Shown here: piece by piece, positions 51,978-60,459 of the stretch
Layout: every line of letters begins with the position of its first letter
Numbering within the stretch: position 1 is the first letter of the stretch
Assembly: GCA_964594075.1 (NCBI GenBank)
Contig: CAZQKW010000005.1
Coordinates: forward strand, 54,352-118,351
DNA from: CAZQKW01 sp964594075
GTDB lineage: Bacteria; Desulfobacterota; WTBG01; CAIYCZ01
DNA length: 64,000 nt
Reading direction: 5' to 3'
The notes under the pieces: model-generated
The model's database searches: none
Told to the model about the DNA's origin: nothing
What the model saw: only the letters and a program-made list of their open reading frames with translations
Position numbers and translations under genes: made by a program

Positions 51978-52547
51978 TTAATCATTGAAATCCACCTTTG
52001 GGGGCGCTTTGGCCGCCTCGGGAACTTCGAAAAAGCTGGCTTTCTCAAACGAAAACATTTTGGCTACTATGTTTTGAGGGAAACTGCGCACGGCAACATT
52101 ATAGGTTTTCACTGCTTCATTGTAACGCCTACGCGCTACCGCAATTCGGTTTTCAGTTCCGGCAAGTTCATCCTGAAGGCGCATAAAATTTTGATTTGAT
52201 TTGAGCTCCGGATACTGTTCTACCACCACCAGCAGACGGCTTAAGGCTGAGGATAATTCATTGTTTGCCGCAATTTTATCCGGGATGGTCTGCGCCTGTC
52301 CAACCTTGGAGCGCGCCTCGGTCACCTTTGTAAAAACTTCTTTTTCCTGCTTGGCATAGCCTTTTACTGTTTCTACATAATTTGGAATCAAATCATAGCG
52401 GCGCTGAAGCTGCGTTTCCACCTGCGCCCATGCTTCCTTGACGCCCTCATCAAGACTGACCAAGGTATTATAGGTTCCACAGCCAGGTAGAACTACCGGC
52501 ACGACACACACTAAAATAATAATGGCGCACTTTTGTAATCTGGTCAT
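51978..52547 (-). CDS. LemA family lipoprotein
   Basis: The 189-residue protein has a lipoprotein signal ending VLPGC (Cys23), so it is membrane anchored outside the inner membrane. The rest is the LemA helical bundle: VKEAWAQVETQLQRRYDLIPNYVETVKGY, ARSKVGQAQTIPDKI, QYPELKSNQNFMRLQDEL, and AVARRRYNEAVKTYN. Function of the family is unknown. A GAGGAGG site lies ahead of the ATG. The TPM-domain protein with which LemA usually pairs is two genes upstream, separated by a nucleotidyltransferase gene. Confidence 0.93.
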   Translation of the reverse strand: MTRLQKCAIIILVCVVPVVLPGCGTYNTLVSLDEGVKEAWAQVETQLQRRYDLIPNYVETVKGYAKQEKEVFTKVTEARSKVGQAQTIPDKIAANNELSSALSRLLVVVEQYPELKSNQNFMRLQDELAGTENRIAVARRRYNEAVKTYNVAVRSFPQNIVAKMFSFEKASFFEVPEAAKAPPKVDFND

Positions 52548-52570
52548 GGTTCTTACCTCCTCGTTTTACA

Positions 52571-53296
52571 TTACATTGCATCGATAACCGCAGAAAGTTT
52601 TTTTATCTGCTCAATATATTCTTGCATAAAAGGAATCGCCTCATCGGCTGAGAGCTTTTTGCTGCCTTCTTTAATTTTGACAATATCATGAAAAACACTT
52701 TGGTTAACGCCGGTCCGCTGAGCAATCAGATTAAGCACATCGGTACTCCTGCGGGGGATATCAATATTATAGAGAAACAGCATGGCACGAAAGATAGCAA
52801 TGAATGTTGGGGCAGAGCGGACAATCAAGCGTTCAATTGCTTTTTTATCCCCAAGTGTTTCCAGTAACTGTTGCCGAAGCTGCAGAAGCTTTCCTTTGAG
52901 CTCTCGCTCGCATTGCAGCCGCACAAACTTTTTTTCAATGACGAGATTGTGCAAGAAGTCTTCTCCATAGATTACTTTGTAATGCGCTTTAAGATTAAGA
53001 AACTCTATGGGGAATACATCACAAGAGGATTGAATGTATTCTTTTGTCAAAAACAGAGGCGTATTTACCGACCGTTTATGCCACCGCGAAACCGTTTCAA
53101 ATGCATTAGGTAAATTATTCATCCCGTTTTCCCTGAGAAGAACAAGAAAATTAATATCCGATTTATGAGGAATATATTCCCCCCGTGCGCCACTGCCATA
53201 GAGCATAATTGACAGAAGATCAGAGCCAAGGATTGACTGGTAGTCTTTAACAAATTCCCGAAAAACTTCTTCTGGGCGGCCTGGTATTTTTGACAT
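52571..53296 (-). CDS. Nucleotidyltransferase-domain protein (polymerase beta fold)
   Basis: The 241-residue protein has a minimal nucleotidyltransferase fold at about residues 25-90, with LYGSGARGEYIPHKSDINFLV. The GS motif and first acidic residue are present, but the second position of the usual DxD is Asn (SDIN). A helical C-terminal region of about 130 residues follows (VRSAPTFIAIFRAMLFLYN). It may be an aminoglycoside/ANT-like or MNT-like enzyme; no substrate can be given. It is located between the TPM and lemA genes in one co-directional run, with GAGGG before its ATG. Confidence 0.75.
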   Translation of the reverse strand: MSKIPGRPEEVFREFVKDYQSILGSDLLSIMLYGSGARGEYIPHKSDINFLVLLRENGMNNLPNAFETVSRWHKRSVNTPLFLTKEYIQSSCDVFPIEFLNLKAHYKVIYGEDFLHNLVIEKKFVRLQCERELKGKLLQLRQQLLETLGDKKAIERLIVRSAPTFIAIFRAMLFLYNIDIPRRSTDVLNLIAQRTGVNQSVFHDIVKIKEGSKKLSADEAIPFMQEYIEQIKKLSAVIDAM

Positions 53297-53338
53297 ATTC
53301 TTACCCTCAATACATAATGCCGAAGTCCGAGTCTTTTC

Positions 53339-54151
53339 TTAGAATCCTCTGCTTGCCCCGCCACCGCCGCTTAAACCACCGCCAAAGCCACCGAAACCAC
53401 CACAGCCATAGCCACCGCCCCTCCCCGACATCCCCATAAAAATTAAGAACGGCACAACACCACTGCGCCGTTTTGAAATTAAAAACAGTAAAATGATAAA
53501 AACAATAATTGGCAATAGAGCGGAGCCTGTTCCTTTCCCGCGCTGATTTTTTGTTTTAGCCGGTGCATACCCATTCCCCAGGGTAACCCCAGCATCTTTC
53601 GCAATAATCTGCCCCACTGCACGCATACCATTCAAAAGCCCCATGCCATAATCATTCTGTTTGAGATAGGGAACAACATACTCGTCCAGTATGCTGCCCA
53701 CCAGCCCGTCCGGCAGAATTCCTTCAACCCCATAGCCTGTTTCAATGCGCACCCGCCTTTCCTGGAGGGCAAGGAAAATAAGAACCCCCTTGTCTTCCCC
53801 TTTCTTTCCGATTCCCCAGTTTTCATAGAGTTCATTTGCATAGGCATCGGGATCGCTATCCCCGACGGTTTTAACCGTTGCCACCACCACGGCCGTTCCG
53901 GTTTTCTGCAAGAGATCGACTGCCAGATCTTCCATTATCTTTTTGACATCAGCCGGAATGACAGAAGCAAAATCATTGACCGCACCCTGGGGTTGCGGAA
54001 ATCGGTTTTTTGCGTTCGCGCTGGCAATCGGAAGCAAAAAAAGAAGCGCCAGAACGATGAAGAAGCACCCATGGCGCCCCTTCGGAACAAATATTATAAA
54101 AAAATTAATTTCTGTGCTGGACAGTTTTCGCACCTTTAAGAATCTGGGCAA
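53339..54151 (-). CDS. TPM-domain (YgcG-like) membrane protein
   Basis: The 270-residue protein begins at a TTG (a GTG six codons later is possible). A hydrophobic signal or anchor follows (FFIVLALLFLLPIASANAKN). The TPM domain occupies about residues 55-200: GAVNDFASVIPADVKKIMEDL, YENWGIGKKGEDKGVLIFLALQERRVRIETGYGVEG and GLVGSILDEYVVPYLKQNDYGMGL. A second membrane helix near 215-235 and a glycine-rich tail (GGGYGCGGFGGFGGG) end it. LemA and TPM proteins are commonly adjacent and act in the envelope; here they flank a nucleotidyltransferase. Confidence 0.88.
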   Translation of the reverse strand: MPRFLKVRKLSSTEINFFIIFVPKGRHGCFFIVLALLFLLPIASANAKNRFPQPQGAVNDFASVIPADVKKIMEDLAVDLLQKTGTAVVVATVKTVGDSDPDAYANELYENWGIGKKGEDKGVLIFLALQERRVRIETGYGVEGILPDGLVGSILDEYVVPYLKQNDYGMGLLNGMRAVGQIIAKDAGVTLGNGYAPAKTKNQRGKGTGSALLPIIVFIILLFLISKRRSGVVPFLIFMGMSGRGGGYGCGGFGGFGGGLSGGGGASRGF

Positions 54152-54536
54152 AAATTATTTTTAATCCTTGCTTAACATAAGCGTAATCAAATGTGAAGTT
54201 AAATGCCTTACAAATATTTCCCCAGAAATTCCGACAAATCGGATGAGTACGCAAAAACAAAAAGGCCTGTCCCAGGGGAGATATGTCTGGGGCGGTATCT
54301 TGATGCCAAGCATAAAGGCAGTTATTGTGGCAGCGAAAAACCCCTGGCTGCTTTAAGCACACAAAACAATAGTATTTTATAGAAAGATCTGAATAAAAAC
54401 ACCTGACGCGAACAAATAATATATGTTTTTTAGAGCTTTTTTTGTTTGAATCGTATTATTATTTATGATAGGAAAAAGTCATATTAATTAACATTAACAT
54501 TTTCATTTGTTCAAGTAAAACAGAGGTGCCTCGCAT
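54152..54536. other. Divergent intergenic region with possible worn repeat copy
   Basis: No gene is evident. Strings at about 54205-54350 (AATATTTCCCCAGAAATTCCGAC and TTGTGGCAGCGAAAAACCCCT) resemble the ends and centre of the inverted-repeat family, so this may be a degraded copy. The last 130 bases are A/T-rich and probably hold the promoter of the gene at 54537. Confidence 0.35.
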
Positions 54537-55478
54537 ATGGTAACAATTGTAATTAATGGAAAAAAGATCAAGGCTACGGAAAAACAAACAGTGCTGGAAG
54601 TTGCCCGTGAACACGGATTTGAGATTCCCACCCTCTGCTCAAATGAGGCGCTTAAGCCCTACGGCGCATGCAGGCTTTGCGTGGTAGAGGTGAAAGCGGG
54701 CACTATAACTACCCTTGAAACCTCCTGCACCTATCCGGTAGCTGAGGGTATTGAGGTTCTCACCAGTTCACCTGCCGTCATTGAGGCGCGCAAGCTGGTT
54801 TTACAGCTTTTACTTGCCCGCTGTCCGAATGTAAAAATTATAAAAGAACTTGCAGCAGAATATGGGATTGATAAAGTTGATATGTGTTTGCGCCTTGAAA
54901 ACGAGTATTGCATTCTGTGCGGGTTATGCGTGCGTGCCTGCAATGAAGTTGTGCAGGCAGGAGCCATCGGTTTTGTGGGCAGCGGCAAGGAGAAAAAAGT
55001 TGACAGTCCTTTCCATCTCACCGCCGAAGGATGCATAGGCTGCGGATCATGTGCTTTCATATGCCCGACCGGCATAATAAAAGTGCGCGATGTAGACAGC
55101 GCGGCAGAAGTTACCCCCGAAGGCACTACTTTTATTGGCTGGGAAAGGATCATTGAGAACTGGAACCGGGAACTCAAATTTAAATTATGCAAGAAGTCAG
55201 GTAATCCTTATGCCCCTGAATTTATGCTGAATCGTTTTCAAAACCAGATGAATCTTCCTGCCCAGTTTTTTGATATATCCCCCAGTTATAGAGATTATCC
55301 TGAAGTGGACGAAGAGCTGTGTATCGGCTGTGGCGCCTGCGTGGATGAATGTCCGATTGGGGCAATTCAGCTTGAGGAGCGAAACGACGAGATAAAATCC
55401 CATATCCTCCCTACCCACTGCTGTGGATGCCAGTCTTGCTTGATATATTGTGTAAGGGCAGCAATAAAAGTTGCTTGA
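54537..55478 (+). CDS. Iron-sulfur protein, NuoG/HoxU-like, with extra C-terminal ferredoxin domain
   Basis: The 313-residue soluble protein has an N-terminal [2Fe-2S] domain (IPTLCSNE ... YGACRLCVVEV ... SCTYPV), the D-type [4Fe-4S] region found in NuoG/HoxU, a pair of clusters in CILCGLCVRACNEVVQ and CIGCGSCAFICPTG near residues 122-180, and a second two-cluster ferredoxin at the end (CIGCGACVDECPIGAI and CCGCQSCLIYCVRAAI, residues 260-312). It lacks the molybdopterin-like domain of true NuoG. Such proteins feed electrons between NADH-linked flavoproteins and hydrogenases or dehydrogenases. No flavoprotein partner is adjacent. GAGG lies before the ATG. Confidence 0.85.
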   Translation: MVTIVINGKKIKATEKQTVLEVAREHGFEIPTLCSNEALKPYGACRLCVVEVKAGTITTLETSCTYPVAEGIEVLTSSPAVIEARKLVLQLLLARCPNVKIIKELAAEYGIDKVDMCLRLENEYCILCGLCVRACNEVVQAGAIGFVGSGKEKKVDSPFHLTAEGCIGCGSCAFICPTGIIKVRDVDSAAEVTPEGTTFIGWERIIENWNRELKFKLCKKSGNPYAPEFMLNRFQNQMNLPAQFFDISPSYRDYPEVDEELCIGCGACVDECPIGAIQLEERNDEIKSHILPTHCCGCQSCLIYCVRAAIKVA

Positions 55479-55502
55479 ACGGGAAACCATAAAGACAGTG
55501 AC

Positions 55503-55536
55503 AAAAAAGGCTCGTCAGTTTGAACGAGCCTTTTTT
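55503..55536. terminator. Bidirectional intrinsic terminator
   Basis: AAAAAAGGCTCGT and ACGAGCCTTTTTT form a perfect stem. It serves the iron-sulfur gene (+) and ptsI (-), which converge. Confidence 0.9.
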
Positions 55537-55580
55537 AGAGTTATTGTCCTTATCACATCGAGCGCCGAAAAAAGCATTCT

Positions 55581-57410
55581 TTATAGCAAAGCACCCTGTT
55601 TATAATTTTTTAATGCTCCTCGCTGATTTATCTTAGATGGGATCATGTCATCTAAATGTTTGTACTGCCTGCCATAGGTTTTCTGTGCAGCTTTTTTTAA
55701 CCGATCTTCTATTTCCTGAGCAGTGCGCAGTTTAAAGACTTCTTCGGCAATAGATTTACATTCTTCGTACGACAATGATCGCACTATTGTCTTGACCCGC
55801 GGCAAAGCCATGACATTCATGCTCAGTTCGTCTATGCCTAATCCCAACAGCACTGGGATATAAAACGGTTCTCCCGCCATCTCGCCACACATTGCAACCG
55901 TTATCCCGTTATTATGGGCAGCCTGTATGATGCTGCGAATGAGCCGCAATACAGCCGGATGCAATGGTTCATAGAGATATGATACCTGCTCATTAACCCG
56001 GTCGATAGCCAGCGTATATTGGATCAAATCATTCGTGCCAATGCTAAAAAAATTAACTTCTCTGGCCAGTAAATCAGCGATAGCACCTGCAGACGGCACT
56101 TCTACCATAATGCCAATTTCAATATTTGGATCAAAGGGAATTTTCTCTGCCAACAACTCTTCTTTAACCGCGCCAAGGATTTTTTTTGTTTGCCATACCT
56201 CCTCTATGCCTGAAATCATGGGAAATAAAATTTTTACTTTGCCAAAGGCGCTCGCTTGGAGAATAGCTCTGAGCTGGGTCTTGAAAATCCCCACCTCTCT
56301 AAGACAAAAACGAATTGCACGCAGACCCATGACCGGATTCATTTCCTCTGCAACATCTATTTGAGACATAAATTTGTCGCCGCCGATATCCAACGTTCTA
56401 ATGGTCACCGGATGGGGCGCAATTGCCTCCGTTACTTTCTTGTAAATTTCAAACTGCTCTTTTTCAGAAGGAAGATCCTTCCTGTTTAAAAAAAGAAATT
56501 CTGTCCGGTAAAGACCAATGCCTTCTGCGCCGTAATCTTTAACGGAAGGAAGTTCTTCCATAATTTCAATATTGGCTAAAAGTTTGATCCGGTACCCATC
56601 ATAGGTCTCGGCTGGCAAATTGCGGTATTTAAGCAGCCCCATCTCAAATTTATCATACTGCAATTTCTGCTTATGATACTGAATGATTTTTTCCGGAGCC
56701 GGATTAATGATTACCACACCATGAATGCCGTCAATGATCAGACTATCACCGGTCTTGACTGCGCTGGTTATGTCTTTCAATCCGACAACGGCAGGAATTT
56801 TGAGCGCACGAGCAATAATTGCGGTATGCGAAGTTTTTCCACCACAATCAATAGCAAACCCGACCACTTCATTAACATTAAGATTAACTGTATCAGCCGG
56901 CGATAAATCATTGGCCACGATGATAATTTTTTCTTTGCTTGCTGTAATAATATCGCTTTTGATCCCTGCTAAGTTTCTTAAAATTCGCTGCTCAATATAG
57001 TCTATATCACTGGTTCTTTCCTGCATATATTCATCATTAATATTTGCCAAATGCGTTCTCAAAACGTCAAAAGTTTTCTTTATGGCCAGCGCAGCATCTA
57101 TTTTTTCGTGCTTAATTGCTTTAATAGTATTGTCAATGAGAACTTTGTCCTGAAGAAGCAAAATATGTGTATCAATGATGTATTGGGCTTCCTTGAATTT
57201 CTTTTTATTGATATCTTTTTTAGCTTTCAACAGTTGTTCACGGGAGGTTGCTATTGCTTTTTTAACGCGTTCTATCTCCCTTTCAATTTCTTCCTCAGTG
57301 GATATACGGTAATGGGAAAGTTCAAAGTGGTCGCGATTAACCAGAAATACCTTGCCAATTGCAATCCCCGGGGAAGCACCAATTCCTTTAAGCAGTTGAT
57401 TTTTGTTCAT
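55581..57410 (-). CDS. ptsI: Phosphoenolpyruvate-protein phosphotransferase (PTS Enzyme I)
   Basis: Enzyme I takes phosphate from phosphoenolpyruvate and passes it to HPr. The ATG at 57410, with AAGGA nine bases upstream, gives 609 residues; a TTG three codons earlier is less likely. The N-terminal domain begins KGIGASPGIAIGKV. The phosphorylated histidine is in GGKTSHTAIIARAL near residue 190. The PEP-binding domain shows IGLYRTEFLFLNR, RTLDIGGDKF, and the C-terminal Cys in VAMCGEMAGEP. No HPr or sugar EII gene is nearby, so it may serve sugar import or a regulatory PTS. The upstream gene is rsmI. Confidence 0.95.
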   Translation of the reverse strand: MNKNQLLKGIGASPGIAIGKVFLVNRDHFELSHYRISTEEEIEREIERVKKAIATSREQLLKAKKDINKKKFKEAQYIIDTHILLLQDKVLIDNTIKAIKHEKIDAALAIKKTFDVLRTHLANINDEYMQERTSDIDYIEQRILRNLAGIKSDIITASKEKIIIVANDLSPADTVNLNVNEVVGFAIDCGGKTSHTAIIARALKIPAVVGLKDITSAVKTGDSLIIDGIHGVVIINPAPEKIIQYHKQKLQYDKFEMGLLKYRNLPAETYDGYRIKLLANIEIMEELPSVKDYGAEGIGLYRTEFLFLNRKDLPSEKEQFEIYKKVTEAIAPHPVTIRTLDIGGDKFMSQIDVAEEMNPVMGLRAIRFCLREVGIFKTQLRAILQASAFGKVKILFPMISGIEEVWQTKKILGAVKEELLAEKIPFDPNIEIGIMVEVPSAGAIADLLAREVNFFSIGTNDLIQYTLAIDRVNEQVSYLYEPLHPAVLRLIRSIIQAAHNNGITVAMCGEMAGEPFYIPVLLGLGIDELSMNVMALPRVKTIVRSLSYEECKSIAEEVFKLRTAQEIEDRLKKAAQKTYGRQYKHLDDMIPSKINQRGALKNYKQGALL

Positions 57411-57500
57411 TGTGTTCAATCCTTGAAAAAAGCCGCTATTTTAGCTTTTATTTCAGCATTTGAAACGTATCATGAGGAATACGTCGTGTCAATAAGTGTG

Positions 57501-58217
57501 TCATTTTGTGCTTTTTTTACCCTCAACGACCAGCGTAATTTCTCCTTTTATCGGATTTTTTTCTATAAGCGTAAGAAGCATGGCAAGCGGGCCGGATATT
57601 CTTTCCTCGTAAACTTTGGTTAATTCTCTGCATATTGTAGCGGGTCTATCATTTCCAAAGCTATCTATCAAATCACGCATGGTTTTAACAATCCGGTGCG
57701 GCGATTCATAAAAAATTATCGTTCGCTCTTCATTGCTTATTTTACGCAGAAAATTTTTCCTTTTCCCGGGTTTTGACGGCAGGAATCCTTCAAATGCAAA
57801 ACGATGCACGGGAAGGCCCGCGATACTTAAAGCGGCAATTGCTGCGGTTGGACCGGGAACCGGAACAACGCGTATAGCTTCCTTAATTGCACTATTAATA
57901 ATTCGGTAACCCGGATCAGAGATGGTCGGCGTTCCTGCTTCAGAAACGAGGGCGATATTTTGCCCTTCTTTTAGTTTTTGAATAATCAGAGGAGTTTTAT
58001 ACCGTTCATTATGATCATAAAAGCTTGTTACCTGGGTATTTATGTGAAAATGATGCAATAGGATGCGGGTCTTTCGCGTATCCTCTGCACAAATAAGATC
58101 TACTTCTTTTAATATGCGCAAAGCCCTCAGCGTTATATCTTCCAGATTTCCTATGGGCGTGGAAACAATATACAGTATCCCTTGAGCATTTTTTTCCTGA
58201 AGGGTTTTCGGGATCAT
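57501..58217 (-). CDS. rsmI: 16S rRNA (cytidine1402-2'-O)-methyltransferase RsmI
   Basis: RsmI methylates the ribose of C1402 in 16S rRNA. The tetrapyrrole-methylase fold is clear: LYIVSTPIGNLEDITLRALRIL near residue 15, CAEDTRKTRILLHHF, SFYDHNE, ALVSEAGTPTISDPGYRI near residue 90, VPVPGPTAAIAALSIAGLP, and FYESPHRI with CRELTKVYEE. The ATG at 58217 has GGAG with five bases to spare and gives 238 residues. It is divergent from the asnB-like gene and lies upstream of ptsI on the same strand. Confidence 0.96.
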   Translation of the reverse strand: MIPKTLQEKNAQGILYIVSTPIGNLEDITLRALRILKEVDLICAEDTRKTRILLHHFHINTQVTSFYDHNERYKTPLIIQKLKEGQNIALVSEAGTPTISDPGYRIINSAIKEAIRVVPVPGPTAAIAALSIAGLPVHRFAFEGFLPSKPGKRKNFLRKISNEERTIIFYESPHRIVKTMRDLIDSFGNDRPATICRELTKVYEERISGPLAMLLTLIEKNPIKGEITLVVEGKKSTK

Positions 58218-58350
58218 GGGCTCTCCTGACAATTATTACTGGTTAAAAGTAGCAGGATGTACACACACATATTTCAATGTTGCGTGTTCCTGTGCGGTTT
58301 GTCTTAATTTAAGAATGAATTTTTTGTGAACAGTCCTGTTTACGGTGTAT

Positions 58351-58379
58351 TTGACATATAAAGAATAACGCGCTAAGCT
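58351..58379 (+). promoter_or_regulatory. Promoter candidate upstream of the asnB-like gene, overlapped by an inverted repeat
   Basis: TTGACA (58351-58356) and TAAGCT (58374-58379) are 17 bases apart. TTTGACAT at the -35 is mirrored by ATGTCAAA about 40 bases downstream, which may be an operator. The rest of the 58218-58546 gap has no gene. Confidence 0.35.
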
Positions 58380-58546
58380 GCGTGTGCGCATGTCAAAAAT
58401 ATTGTGAGTAAGGGATAAAACTACCGACAATTAATTTATTCCGTAGTTAAAGGTTTTTCAAGTTAATCTATAGGCAGAATTATTATTTCTTGTCATACAA
58501 GTCCTTCTTGTCCACCCAGTGCTATAGAACCAGGTAGGCTGAAAAC

Positions 58547-60457
58547 ATGTGTGGTATCTGCGGCAAACTGTATTTTAATCCGCGCCATAAGGCAGAGAGA
58601 CATATCATTGAAGCTATGACTTCTGTCTTGAAGCATCGGGGGCCTGATGACCAGGGTATTTATGTTGATGGCCCGGCAGGTATTGGCCATCAGCGCTTAA
58701 GTATAATTGATGTTTCCCCTGCAGGTCACCAGCCCATGTCAAATGAAGACGGCAGTATCTGGATTGTTTTTAATGGAGAAATTTATAACTTTGAAGAATT
58801 GCGGACAGAGCTGCAGGCCAAGGGCCATATTTTTGCTTCCCGGACCGATACTGAAACAATTGTTCACCTGTACGAGGAAAAAGATACGCATTGTCTTGAA
58901 AGTTTGCGAGGAATGTTTGCATTTGCAATCTGGGATGGCAAAAAGCAGCGGCTGTTTTTAGCAAGAGATCGGGTGGGTAAAAAACCGCTGGTATATGCGG
59001 TCACCAGCGAGGCGTTTATTTTTGGTTCAGAAATAAAAGCAATTCTTCAGGATCCTTCAGTTCCAGCAGAAGTTGACTATGAAGCGCTTCATCATTACTT
59101 AACTTACCAATATGTGCCAAGTCCATGGACCATATTCAAGGCAATACGCAAGCTTCCCCCCGCGCACAGCCTTATTGTGCAGCAGGGAGCTATAACCACG
59201 CGCCAATACTGGCACCTCTCCTATAGTCACAAACTCATTCTTCCCACACTGGCCGATTATGTGGATCAGTTCATGGCACTATTTACCGAGGCTGTTAAAA
59301 TCAGACTCCGAAGCGACGTGCCATTAGGGGCTTTTTTAAGCGGAGGCATTGATTCCAGCGCAACCGTTGCCGTCATGAGCCAGCTTGCCAATCGTCCCAT
59401 AAAAACTTTTTCTATAGGGTTTCATGAGTCTGAATATAATGAGATTCCCTTTGCTGCCATCGTGGCAAAAAAATTCGATACTGAACATACTGAATTTATC
59501 GTCAAACCTGATGCTGTGAGCATTCTCCCCAAACTGGTGTGGCATTATAACGAGCCATTTGCAGACTCATCAGCAATTCCTACGTATTATGTTGCCCAGC
59601 TAACCCGTGAGCATGTGACGGTGGCATTAAATGGTGATGGCGGTGACGAGTCTTTTGCTGGCTATGAACGCTATATCGCCGATAAGCTGGCCGGCTATTA
59701 TGAAAAAGTCCCCTCGCTGGTGCGAGAACATATTATAAAAAAATGCCTTGCTTTTATTCCACACCAGGAAAACCGCAGAAGTTTTTTTCGCAGGCTTAAG
59801 CGATTTGTGAACGGTATTTCAGAACAGGCTGAGCGGCGGTATGTGCGATGGATTTGCGGCTTTGATAATGAAATGAAAAACGACCTCTATACTATGGCTT
59901 TTGCTGAAAAAGTCGCGGCCATTGATTCAGTTGATCTGATTGTCAATTGGTACCACAAAGCTGATGGCGCTCTTTTTTTGGATAGAACACTGTTTGTCGA
60001 TGTCATGTCCTATTTGCCAGATGATTTGCTGGTGAAAGTGGATATTGCCGCGATGGCGCATTCGCTGGAAGCACGCTCTCCTTTTTTGGATCATAAACTT
60101 ATGGAATTTGCAGCCGCTCTTCCCCCGCACTATAAACTTAATGGACTACAGTCAAAGTATCTTCTCAAAAAAGCCTTTGCCTCCTTACTGCCCGCGACGA
60201 TACTCCACCGTAAAAAAATGGGGTTCGGTGTGCCTATAGACAGATGGCTGCGCAAGGAGCTTAAAGACATTACCTGCCAGATTCTTTTGGAGAAACGCAG
60301 CATTGAACGCGGGCTGTTTAAAGAACAGGCGGTGCGTATGCTCATTGATGAGCACCTTTCAAAACGCGCCGATAACAGCTATCGGATATGGACGCTGTTA
60401 TTTCTGGAATTATGGTTTCGGATGTTTATTGATAAACGGAGTGTTACAGGAATTTAG
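58547..60457 (+). CDS. asnB: Asparagine synthase (glutamine-hydrolysing) family protein
   Basis: The 636-residue enzyme starts MCGICGKLYF, so the catalytic Cys2 of the class II glutaminase follows after removal of Met. The N-terminal domain has HRGPDDQGIYVDG, GHQRLSIIDVSPAGHQPM and VFNGEIYNFEEL. The synthase domain has LGAFLSGGIDSSATVA, the PP-loop, near residue 260 and ALNGDGGDESFAGYERY near residue 362. AsnB-like proteins of this type, adjacent to glycosyltransferases, often amidate sugars in polysaccharide clusters, so the role may be glycan modification rather than free asparagine. GT4 follows two bases after the stop. Confidence 0.93.
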   Translation: MCGICGKLYFNPRHKAERHIIEAMTSVLKHRGPDDQGIYVDGPAGIGHQRLSIIDVSPAGHQPMSNEDGSIWIVFNGEIYNFEELRTELQAKGHIFASRTDTETIVHLYEEKDTHCLESLRGMFAFAIWDGKKQRLFLARDRVGKKPLVYAVTSEAFIFGSEIKAILQDPSVPAEVDYEALHHYLTYQYVPSPWTIFKAIRKLPPAHSLIVQQGAITTRQYWHLSYSHKLILPTLADYVDQFMALFTEAVKIRLRSDVPLGAFLSGGIDSSATVAVMSQLANRPIKTFSIGFHESEYNEIPFAAIVAKKFDTEHTEFIVKPDAVSILPKLVWHYNEPFADSSAIPTYYVAQLTREHVTVALNGDGGDESFAGYERYIADKLAGYYEKVPSLVREHIIKKCLAFIPHQENRRSFFRRLKRFVNGISEQAERRYVRWICGFDNEMKNDLYTMAFAEKVAAIDSVDLIVNWYHKADGALFLDRTLFVDVMSYLPDDLLVKVDIAAMAHSLEARSPFLDHKLMEFAAALPPHYKLNGLQSKYLLKKAFASLLPATILHRKKMGFGVPIDRWLRKELKDITCQILLEKRSIERGLFKEQAVRMLIDEHLSKRADNSYRIWTLLFLELWFRMFIDKRSVTGI

Positions 60458-60459
60458 CA

